Virus record (IMG/VR): IMGVR_UViG_3300020195_000009
Coordinates: 1-64,000 of that record
Source: a virus
Strand: one strand, 5' to 3'
DNA: 64,000 bases
Under the pieces are notes generated by a model, which saw nothing but the letters and a program-made list of their open reading frames with translations, had not been told where the DNA came from and searched no databases. Positions 28,600 through 36,700 of the stretch are shown here, in pieces (within the stretch, counting starts at the first letter, position 1; every line of letters begins with the position of its first letter). A program made the translations under genes and the position numbers.

Positions 28600-30318
28600 T
28601 CACGCAGTTTCCTTTTCCCGAAGGGCAGCGACAAGGTCTCGAAGTTCCCCTTCCCCACGCTCGAATTTGAGCGCCCCGACGGCTGCCTCCCCGATGACTT
28701 GGTCAATGAGGCCTTTCTTCTTCCGAAGCTTTTGAACGACCTTGTGATCGATCGTCTCTCTCTTCTTACCTTCCCTATTGGGGCGTTCGGCGATGAGATG
28801 TACCGCAAGGACCTTTTGGTGAGGGGAGCCGATGCGGATCATACGACCGAGAAGTTGGACGTACTGACCCCAGCTCCAGGGGGAGTCGAAGAAGACCATC
28901 CCGACGGCCGCCTGGAGGTTGATGGCCTCTGAACCGGCATCCGTGATGAAGATGACCTTCGTGTCACTGCTGAGGTCCTGGAAGAGGTCCTGGGCCTTCT
29001 TGCGGTCCGTGTCCTTCTCCTTGCCCGTGATGCGGACGCTCTTGATGCGCTCTACTGCAAGAAGCTTTTGAAGCCTTCCCACAAGCTTCTCGAACCGGGT
29101 GTAGACGATGACCTTCTCGTCCCCTAGCTCCTCGGAGAGAAGGTCGATGAGGGCCGATTCCTTGGCGCTCTTCCCCTCGAAGTGCTCACCTTCCTCGAAC
29201 TTGAGAAGGGCGAGGGAATCCACTACCTCTTGGGCGTAGATGAGGCTCGTCAGCTCTTTGGTGTCCCGGTAATCCTTCAGGTCACCGTCACCCATTTCCA
29301 GCATCCCAGCGAGGGCTTCCGCGTACTTCTTGTCCTCGGCTGAGGATAGCTCGCAGATGATCTCACGGGTCGTCAGGGAGGGTAGCTCGTCGCTCACCAC
29401 GTGTTTTGGTCTTCCGTAGAAGTAGGGATCGATAGTCGACCGAAACTGACCGAGATTCTTGTAGCCAACGATGATCGGGATCTTCACCCCACCCTTTACC
29501 CGCTGCAATTCCGTGACGCAGTAGGTGTTCATGAAGGAGGTTTTTGACGCGAAAGTCTCCGACCGTATGACCTTGTAGACCCCGAATCCTTCGATCAAGT
29601 TGTTCTTCAAGAGAGTTGCCGTAAGCCCCCAGCATCGAATCGAGCGTTCGGATAGGAATTTACACGTTTGATGGGTCTTTGTGCTGGGGTTCTTGAAGGC
29701 CGTGGCTTCATCGAAGATGGTGAGGATCTTCGGAACTCGAAGGGTCAGTTCATCGAGGTACCCCCGGCCCGCCGTGGGTTGGGTTCCGGGTTTTGCATCG
29801 GACCCTGGGGCTACCTTCTGGATGCCTTGATCCCAGTCTCGGACAAGCACGTGGTAATTTGTGACAAGGATTGCTCGGGGTTGGCCGGGATCCGAGGAAG
29901 CCTTTGCCCAAGCCAAGTAGGCAGCCTTCCTTTGGTCCAACGTTCCTGTGGCCACGTAGGTCTTGATACCCACCGTGAACTTCTCGACTTCGGACGCCCA
30001 CTGCCGGATGGCCGACTTCGGGCAAATGACGATGGCTTTGATCGCCGGATCTCTCTCCCAAAGGTAGCAAAGAGCGCCAATTGCCTGAATGGTCTTACCT
30101 AAGCCCGTGCCGTCACCGAGCACCATTCGGTTGATCATGAGCAGGTGGTAGATCCCCTGCGCTTGGTAGTACCGAAGACGGAAAGGCTGAGGTGTCCCGT
30201 CGAGCCCCATGAACTCGGTCCGAAACATCGACGTCGGCTTCAACTCCAACGTCTTGGACGCTCGAACCTGCTTGATCTGTTCGTAGACCGGGTTCGGATT
30301 TGAAACAGCAGCCGTCAT
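28600..30318 (-). CDS. SNF2/DEAD-type superfamily 2 helicase
   Basis: The product has 572 residues from ATG 30318 (MTAAVSNPNPVYEQ). The frame is open further to 30744, but that part is a shadow of the next gene. Motifs: LRYYQAQGIYHL (Q-motif), LGDGTGLGKTIQAIG (Walker A about 69-76), AIVICPKSAIRQW (Ia), IFDEATAFKN (II, DEAT), GLTATLLKN (III), KVIVYTRFEKL (IV), INLQAAVGMVFFD (V) and QLLGRMIRIGSPH (VI). It is a double-stranded-DNA translocase of the phage UvsW/SNF2-like type, probably for fork remodelling or recombination. Confidence 0.85.
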   Translation of the reverse strand: MTAAVSNPNPVYEQIKQVRASKTLELKPTSMFRTEFMGLDGTPQPFRLRYYQAQGIYHLLMINRMVLGDGTGLGKTIQAIGALCYLWERDPAIKAIVICPKSAIRQWASEVEKFTVGIKTYVATGTLDQRKAAYLAWAKASSDPGQPRAILVTNYHVLVRDWDQGIQKVAPGSDAKPGTQPTAGRGYLDELTLRVPKILTIFDEATAFKNPSTKTHQTCKFLSERSIRCWGLTATLLKNNLIEGFGVYKVIRSETFASKTSFMNTYCVTELQRVKGGVKIPIIVGYKNLGQFRSTIDPYFYGRPKHVVSDELPSLTTREIICELSSAEDKKYAEALAGMLEMGDGDLKDYRDTKELTSLIYAQEVVDSLALLKFEEGEHFEGKSAKESALIDLLSEELGDEKVIVYTRFEKLVGRLQKLLAVERIKSVRITGKEKDTDRKKAQDLFQDLSSDTKVIFITDAGSEAINLQAAVGMVFFDSPWSWGQYVQLLGRMIRIGSPHQKVLAVHLIAERPNREGKKRETIDHKVVQKLRKKKGLIDQVIGEAAVGALKFERGEGELRDLVAALREKETA

Positions 30319-30319
30319 G

Positions 30320-30907
30320 TCAGTCCTTGGTGGGCCAGAGGTCGACCGAGATCGGAGGCAAGCGTTCGCCCGCCTCGATGGCATGACGCCGCTCTTCGTC
30401 CATCTGGGCTTCCATCTCCCGCATCCGTTGGTGGTCCGCTTCCGTTGGCATGGGCTCCTCAAAGCGGCCATTTGAAGCTGACCTTGCCATCTTGACGTGA
30501 TCGATGAACTCTTTCGGGGGTCGAACGTTGTGGGCCTCGACGTAGTGTGCGAACCCCTGTGGCCAAACGAAGACGGAGTCCCCGAGGCACATCGAGCCGT
30601 TGTGAATCTTGCAGAGACGGCACCCCGAATAGCCCCTCCACTGCATGAGGGACTTCCCGCCTTTGAGGAAGGACGCGACCAGGCGTCTCTCTTCTTCACT
30701 CCACGTGTTGTCGATGAAGTCCTTGGGGTCCGGAAGCGAGGCATACTTCGCCACGTAGTCCTTTTGCCAGGCGGACATCGCCGGATTCGAGTCCGGCTCC
30801 CCCGCGTAGACCTTCCAGTACCCGATGCCCTTGAGCCCTTGAATTTCCGAGTAGAACCTCCCGGAGGACCCGTCGATGAGGAACGTCGGATGGGCAGTAA
30901 GGATCAT
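30320..30907 (-). CDS. Hypothetical protein with CRLC and WPQGFAHYVEAH motif
   Basis: The product has 195 residues. The ATG at 30907 has GAGGGC before it. CRLCKIHNGSMCLGD (about 96-110) and FVWPQGFAHYVEAHNVRPP form a pattern I recognise from small uncharacterised bacterial and phage proteins, possibly a C2H2-type zinc site. The C-terminus is a charged helix (MREMEAQMDEERRHAIE). Its stop is one base before the SNF2 ATG. Confidence 0.6.
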   Translation of the reverse strand: MILTAHPTFLIDGSSGRFYSEIQGLKGIGYWKVYAGEPDSNPAMSAWQKDYVAKYASLPDPKDFIDNTWSEEERRLVASFLKGGKSLMQWRGYSGCRLCKIHNGSMCLGDSVFVWPQGFAHYVEAHNVRPPKEFIDHVKMARSASNGRFEEPMPTEADHQRMREMEAQMDEERRHAIEAGERLPPISVDLWPTKD

Positions 30908-30915
30908 GCCCTCGT

Positions 30916-30923
30916 TACACCGA
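30916..30923 (-). promoter_or_regulatory. TCGGTGTA element at the head of the replication block
   Basis: Minus-strand CCTCGGTGTAACGAGGGC lies 8 bases before the ATG at 30907, in the 22-base spacer after the secreted-protein gene. This is a plausible start for transcription of the replication genes. Confidence 0.5.
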
Positions 30924-30929
30924 GGTAGG

Positions 30930-31535
30930 TCACCAAAACGAGAAGTAGAGCCCCGCTTGCGGGTTGTGAAGGAGCGTCCACCATGAAAAGGCGTACCCGG
31001 CGTAAACGCCGAAGTTCTTGGTGACGTCCATCCCAAGCCCGGCCCCAACAGAACGGAACCCCGTGGCCACGTTCAAGTTGAACGAGCGGTAGTAGGCGAG
31101 GTCCCAAAGGATCCCGACATCAACGGCTTCACCTGCGGAAGACTGCTTGAAGGCGTCAACGAAAAGGAAACTGCCCGCAAACTTTGGCCTGAAACGGAAC
31201 CCCCAGACGGGAGGCTCTCGTTTGGCAACCGTGACTTCGAGCTTGCCTTGTCCAACCACCTCGTAGTTGCACCACTTCATCGTGACGGAGTACGGAACTG
31301 GCTGAGACCCCGAGTAGTAGACCCGACCCTCTACGTCGGTGATGATAACGATCGGATCAAGCTGAAACTTGGGCTTCTCCTCTTGAAGACACTTCTTTTC
31401 GCGAAGTGCTCCCACAAAAACATCTAGATCCTCTTTCGGAACACATCGACCTGAGAGGGAGCATTCCTCTGCTAAGGCTGACCTAGCGATGAGTAAACAC
31501 CCAAGTGTACAAATAGCGGTAGGGTAACAGCTCAT
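30930..31535 (-). CDS. Secreted protein, possible outer-membrane beta-barrel
   Basis: The product has 201 residues. Residues 1-22 are a signal peptide (hydrophobic ICTLGCLLIARSALA, predicted cut ALA-EE). The mature part has four Cys early on, then alternating beta strands (VWGFRFRPKFAGSFLFVDAF; VDVGILWDLAYYRSFNLNV) with Gly/aromatic turns, and it ends in QAGLYFSFW, like the aromatic C-terminal signal read by the BAM complex. It may modify the host surface or block superinfection. This is inferred from signal peptide and strand pattern only. No homologue is recognised. Confidence 0.6.
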   Translation of the reverse strand: MSCYPTAICTLGCLLIARSALAEECSLSGRCVPKEDLDVFVGALREKKCLQEEKPKFQLDPIVIITDVEGRVYYSGSQPVPYSVTMKWCNYEVVGQGKLEVTVAKREPPVWGFRFRPKFAGSFLFVDAFKQSSAGEAVDVGILWDLAYYRSFNLNVATGFRSVGAGLGMDVTKNFGVYAGYAFSWWTLLHNPQAGLYFSFW

Positions 31536-32107
31536 ACCTCCGCCTCCTGATTGGCCTTACTTGCCTCTAAGGCCCGTCTTGCCTGTTGAGCGGCGGTCAT
31601 TCTCGCTACGGCCTCAGGAGACCTCTTACGGCCTCGATTTGAAGAGGCTCTTTTTTCAACCACCTCGGGGGTCGGCTTCTTCCCCCTCAACGCAGCGGAC
31701 ATCTTGGCCCGTGCTTCAGGCGTTTGACCTTGCTCAACCCACCAGGCCCGTGACGCTGCGATTTTTGCGATCACTTCAGGTGGACGCTTTTTACCACGAT
31801 TCCCGGCTGCTGTTTTCGCACATGCTTCAGGTGATCGTTTTTTACCCCTTTGGGATGCCGCCATTCTCGCTCTAGTTTCGAGGGAAGGTCTCTTACCAAG
31901 ACGGGCTGCCGACATTTTCTTGCGTGTGGATTCGGTCACGGTCTTACCCCCAAGCCCCCCGACTTCGAGGTTGTAACCAACCCCAGACCTATTCGACCCA
32001 AGGTGTTGAATCCACCAAGTCTCCCGTTTATAGGCTTCTTCTTCACTTGAAAGTGTTTCTATTACCTCAAAGCGGAAGTTATTGGCCCCGTACTTTCGGA
32101 TAGCCAA
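31532..32107 (-). pseudogene. 5'-truncated GIY-YIG homing endonuclease with NUMOD3 repeats
   Basis: The frame reads from 32197, but recognisable sequence begins only near 32107 (TTG: LAIRKYGANNFRFEVIE). It continues with WWIQHLGSN and YNLEVGGLGG, the C-terminal half of a GIY-YIG domain. The N-terminal GIY and YIG strands are missing. About six NUMOD3-like DNA-binding repeats follow (RKKMSAARLGKRPS; ARMAASQRGKKRSPEA; AKTAAGNRGKKRPPEV and so on). It is a decayed homing endonuclease whose head was lost, perhaps when the 52-residue ORF was joined in front. Translation is still possible, and it overlaps the next gene by ATGA. Confidence 0.65.
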
Positions 32108-32237
32108 CGAAACTCTGCTCTGCCTTCTTGAGGTCCCGAGCTGCGGAGGTGACGAACTGACGGGTGTTCCGAACCCGGTTCGATGCCGTGTCACCAAGGC
32201 GTTCGTCGCTAGCTGTTCGATCGTAGTCGTGGCTCAT
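32079..32237 (-). CDS. Small hypothetical protein
   Basis: The product has 52 residues from ATG 32237 (MSHDYDRTASDERLGDTASN). It is hydrophilic and helical (NTRQFVTSAARDLKKAEQSF). It starts two bases after the preceding micro-ORF's TGA and overlaps the beginning of the broken GIY-YIG frame. No family recognised. Confidence 0.45.
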   Translation of the reverse strand: MSHDYDRTASDERLGDTASNRVRNTRQFVTSAARDLKKAEQSFVGYPKVRGQ

Positions 32238-32239
32238 TT

Positions 32240-32302
32240 TCAAAGCCCGTGGTCGACCCCAAGCCCCAACCGCTTGCACTCTTCGTAGGCGGCCTTCGCC
32301 AT
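32240..32302 (-). CDS. Possible 20-residue micro-ORF
   Basis: ATG 32302 to TGA reads MAKAAYEECKRLGLGVDHGL. It starts two bases after the stop of the single-pass membrane protein gene and ends two bases before the next ATG, so the spacing fits a translated leader or a gene remnant. It is too short for any family call. Confidence 0.3.
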   Translation of the reverse strand: MAKAAYEECKRLGLGVDHGL

Positions 32303-32304
32303 GG

Positions 32305-32880
32305 TTACTTCCCGTACTTCAAAAGTAGGTCATCGACGGTCTTCGCCGGGATCCCCGACTTGTCTTTCACCGTCACGACCATGACATCAGGTCGCACGAC
32401 TACGACCTGATCGACGTCCTTGTTGGTCACCCCATCGGGCAGGATGATCTCCGTGGGTTTGTCTTTCCCAGGCTCCGTGAAGACCACCTTCTTGGGGTCC
32501 GAGAAGAAACCAGGCTCCTTGATGGGAACCACAACGGCCTGAGTCATCCCCTTGGAGTCCGGGTCCCCCGGTTGAATGAGCTTGCCATCAGGGCCGATAC
32601 GGTCAGGGTCGACCGTGTTCGCAAGATCGACCGTGCTGCCTTCACCCTTAGGGTCCTTCTTGCCGAGGAGCTTGCCCAGCAGACCGCCGATCTGAAGGTC
32701 TTTGAAACCCATCGAGACGAGCACCACGGCCACGATGATGACGACCCCCGCCAGGATAGGACCAAGCCCTTTGGCCCCTATCCAACCCATCGTCGCCTTG
32801 AAGCCAGCCCAAACCCGAGCCCCAAACGAAGGGGTCTCAGGTTCTACGGGCTTCTTTTCTACTTCGGACGTGTCACCCAT
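32305..32880 (-). CDS. Single-pass membrane protein
   Basis: The product has 191 residues. One transmembrane helix lies at about 39-60 (GPILAGVVIIVAVVLVSMGF) after an amphipathic N-terminus. The rest is soluble with Gly/Pro/Asp-rich linkers and strands (QVVVVRPDVMVVTVKDKSG). It lies directly downstream of the holin-like gene, so a lysis-accessory or spanin-like function is possible, but no lipobox or coiled coil is visible. Confidence 0.6.
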   Translation of the reverse strand: MGDTSEVEKKPVEPETPSFGARVWAGFKATMGWIGAKGLGPILAGVVIIVAVVLVSMGFKDLQIGGLLGKLLGKKDPKGEGSTVDLANTVDPDRIGPDGKLIQPGDPDSKGMTQAVVVPIKEPGFFSDPKKVVFTEPGKDKPTEIILPDGVTNKDVDQVVVVRPDVMVVTVKDKSGIPAKTVDDLLLKYGK

Positions 32881-32883
32881 GAC

Positions 32884-33357
32884 TCACCCACGGCCAGTGG
32901 GGGGTTTCGGAGGATCTTCGCCTTGAGCTGCCCCGTCCGCAGGGGGGTCTGAGGGCATCTCAGCCGGAGGCTCTGACGCCCCAGGCAGAATAGCTGGGCC
33001 AGCAGGACCAAGGGGCTTACCACCCTTCTTGGCAGGTGCGCTCTGGAGCCAGGACCGGATACGGCTGTACAAGAGAGCCGAGAAGACTCCGCAGATGGCT
33101 CCGTACATGATTCGACCGGACATGGAGGTCCCGATGGCCGTTGGCCAGACGAACTGCTTGGCAAAGACGCCAAGAGCGCCGCCGTTCACGATTGGCCCGA
33201 TCGGCAACCACACTTCACGCCAGATGCGGTTTTCCTTGGCACCCTTCCAGAAACCCTCCACGACCTTGCGGATCATGTAGGTCATCAAATAGATGCCTAG
33301 ACACAAGATCACGGTCTGTGCATTTATGAAGGCCTCGAAAATCTTGTCTAAGTCCAT
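32884..33357 (-). CDS. Holin-like membrane protein
   Basis: The product has 157 residues from the ATG at 33357, which has GGGAG seven bases before it. An ATG ten codons upstream lacks a good site. Three hydrophobic segments lie at about 11-33 (TVILCLGIYLMTYMI), 50-75 (PIGPIVNGGALGVFAKQF) and 85-105 (IMYGAICGVFSALLY). A Pro/Ala-rich charged C-terminus of about 50 residues follows. Size, segments and position next to tail genes fit a holin. No endolysin is identified here. Confidence 0.55.
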   Translation of the reverse strand: MDLDKIFEAFINAQTVILCLGIYLMTYMIRKVVEGFWKGAKENRIWREVWLPIGPIVNGGALGVFAKQFVWPTAIGTSMSGRIMYGAICGVFSALLYSRIRSWLQSAPAKKGGKPLGPAGPAILPGASEPPAEMPSDPPADGAAQGEDPPKPPTGRG

Positions 33358-33403
33358 TGCGGGGCTCCCTTCAATGGGCCGGCTCATAAAACAAACCGTA
33401 GAA

Positions 33404-33703
33404 CTACACGTCTGCTTCTTTGACGGTCAGGGTCTCGGTCAGTTCCACGGTGTGATTTTGAGGCTCCCGTGCGGGCGGGGGCGGCGGAGCCTCTGGTGGT
33501 GGAGCCGGTCTGGGGACGATCTCTTCCACATTTGCCGACTCCCACTTGGAAATCCAAGCAAGACGCTCCAAGAGGTCTTTCTTCTGACGCGCCGTAAGGT
33601 GCGGATTGGATAGGAGCATGTGGAGTTGCTGCCTAGCCTGAGCCGCCCCTTTGGCGCGAACTTCAGGCGGAACATCGTAGATGGTCAAGGTTCCACGGGC
33701 CAT
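33404..33703 (-). CDS. Small hypothetical Pro-rich protein
   Basis: The product has 99 residues. The ATG at 33703 overlaps the upstream TGA (TGATG). The N-terminal half is helical (PPEVRAKGAAQARQQLHMLL; TARQKKDLLERLAWISKW). The second half is a poly-Pro linker. It ends with TVELTETLTVKEADV, which echoes the LTLxE repeat of tail proteins. Function unknown. It sits between the giant tail protein and the holin-like gene. Confidence 0.55.
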   Translation of the reverse strand: MARGTLTIYDVPPEVRAKGAAQARQQLHMLLSNPHLTARQKKDLLERLAWISKWESANVEEIVPRPAPPPEAPPPPPAREPQNHTVELTETLTVKEADV

Positions 33704-36700
33704 CACAGACTCCCAGGCGGCAACTTGTTCGGCAACTGAATCGTCGTCGGATCGACTTCGTAGCGAACGTGATTCGCGATGAGGGGGTGCCCTTCGATAC
33801 GGTACAGCTCGGCTGCGGACAACCCTTCGCCGGTTCCGTTCGTTCCGATGAAGAGGGAGCCCCCTTTGGGTACTCCACTCTCAAGGGTTTGGGTCGTGGT
33901 CACAATCGCCAGCATCAACTCATCACCTGCGGAGGCTTCATTTCCGCCTACGTTGGTGACGCTGTTCCGAACGAGGAAGGCTCGCCCTACAAGAACACGG
34001 GACGATTTGTTGAGAACCATCAGGTTGTCGTAGACAACGAAGACTTCACCTCCAGGACGATCTCCGCTGGCCGTAAAGGCCGAGCCTCCTCGGAACGTTC
34101 GGAAGTTGGTGAGGAGAGTGTAGTTCCCGGATTCACCGTCGACTTCAACGACCACTTCACCCGCTTGACCCGCCGCAATAGACGCAGGAAGAAGGTTGAT
34201 TTCGTCTTGTTCGAGGAGCTTAGTTTTGGCAAGGCTGGCCGCTCCAAACCCGACCCCTGTTTTATCCAGGTAGGCAAGCGGGGAGAGGTTCGCGTTCGTG
34301 AAGTAACCCCCTCGGAAGTCCTTGTCCTTCCAAAATCCCCCAAGAGGCAGACGCTCCGAACACCCTAGGTACTCGGGGTTTACCTCAGGGGCCGTTAGGT
34401 CCGAGATAGCCCCCATGAGGATCTTTGGGCGAGGGGCTACGCCACTGGTAGGCGGGTAGACCGTCTGGTCCTCGAAGCCGACGTTCCTGAAATCGTAGAC
34501 GTTGCCGGGGACCACATCCCCAGAGAACCGACCGGACCCCAGCGTTGTGATGAACCCAATGGAGGCTAGGATCTCCAAAGCCTTCTGATTGGGTCTTGTC
34601 AGAGACGCCTCATCAAGCTGCGAAGAAGCGAGCTGATAGGCCGTTGTCGTCTGGAACGGACCAGGACTGTGGCCGAGGTCGAGGTAGTTTGACTGACTCC
34701 CCCACGGATCCCCTAGGTAAGGGGTCCGAGAATAGTTGAGGAGCGCCGTATCCGACGCCGACATCGGACCTGGAAGGATGGATACCGGGCCGAAAATAGC
34801 AACGTCCGTGTTGGTAGAGCGAACTCCCGTGTTTGCCGCTGATCGGTCCCTAGAGAGAACCATCTTGAAAGGTTTGTTCAGGTCGAACGCGCCTCGGTCA
34901 AACCCAAAGATCGACGCCTCCACAACATAGTGTTTTGAGGTGAAGCTCGGGATGGGTACGGGAGACTTCGACAGGTCCAAAGTCTCAGCGTTTAGGATGA
35001 ACGTCGAGTCCCCATCATCGTCGATCTCGATCCAGAAGGTAGGACCGTTAAAGTTCTGACGAAGAAGGTTCACAGCTCCGACGCCCGTTGACTCACGCGT
35101 AGAGGGGTTGACCCCAGACCCATTGGCCTTGTAGTCACTGGCCTCATAGACCGCCCAAATACGAGCGATTCCGTAGAACGGGGGGAGTTCAATACCTTGC
35201 CGCCCAAGACCTCGTGAGTCGGTGAAGAACCGAGACCCGGCATGGGTGATACCCCCAAACGAGAACGTCGAGTTGTACGTCGCTGGAACGATCGTCAGAC
35301 CCGTGAAGTTGCCGGTCGAGATCGAAGCGTAGGACAACGGAACGTTGGTCGTGTAGTTGATGTACTGCTTGCAGTGGTCCGAGTCCGTAACCGACGTATT
35401 CAATCCCTCACGGGATTGAAGCATGAAGTTGACGCCTCGATGGAAGATGGTCCCATTGGCCGGGAGGACCGGCGCATGAACCGCCCCAAACCCTGGGACA
35501 AGATGCCTCGGGAGCTGGACGTAGAAGTTCTTTCTGTTCGCATCCGAATCCGTTGAACCAGAGAAGAGACCGAGCGGGTCCGTTGTCGTCCACTTGGCCG
35601 TCGTCCCGTCAAGCTTGTTGACCGGCATGAGACCTTGCGTGTGGTACACGGAGTACGTGATTCCCGTATCCGTGGGGATGTTTCGGTCCACCGTGAGGGT
35701 CGTAACCCCAACTACCGTTACACGGTAGTGACCCTGCCCAAGACCAGAGGGGATGAACAGAAGGTCGTCCACGACCGCACCAGACGCTCCGAAGTTGGCC
35801 GAACCATCCGTGAAAACGGTGGATCCTGAGGTAAAACCTGTCGTCCCCGTTGCAAACGAGGCCATATGCCGGTTGGTATTTGCCCCATCTTGGGTGCGAA
35901 TACCCGTGGGTGTCGCTGGGTAAGCGATACGACGGAAGGGGGTAAGGATGACCGTCTTGCTCCCAAGGTCGGCGTAGGCTTCTGCTGTGACCGGGAGGAG
36001 CCCTTTGTACTGGTCGCTCCGGTACTTGCTCCAAAGCAAGGCCCATGATGTCCGAAGTGGGTAGTTGGTCGCCGGTACAGCCGAGGGTTGGATCAGCAAG
36101 TCCGAGTTTGGGTTGAACAACGAGATGCTGTGAAGCGAGTCCGGTCGACGAGAGATCCCTCTCCCCGGTCCGTACTGGAGGTGCATCGTGATGTAGACTG
36201 TCTTCGCAAACGGGAACGGGACGCCAGCACCCTTGAACTCGATGACCATGTCATCGACCGGCATTGGGTTGGAAGGAGTGATCGTGAAACGCTCTTGTGG
36301 GATGGGGTCTTCCACCCCATCCACGCGAATTTCAACAGCCCCACGACCTTTACGGATGACGTAGGTGCTCGTTGCAGTCGGTACGGGGCGGTCGGTCGTG
36401 AGAGAGGTCTCTGATTCAACGGAGACGATGCCGTAGGTCCCCTTTGCGGCACCCGTGAAGATGACGAGAAGGTCCCCAGGCTCAACCCCAGGTTGGAGGA
36501 AGTTGATCGTTGTGTCCGTGAACGTTGTGGTGTTTGTAGAGGCACCATTGGCGCTCTCTGCTGGAACTTCGTTCAAGTATCGGACCTGATCCGAATCCGC
36601 ACCGGGGACCGTGTTCTTGAACTGAGCGACCGTAATTTTGATACGGTCTCCAAGCCCATCGTTGTCGGCCAGCTCCGTGTCCCACTGGTTCGCCGCCCGC

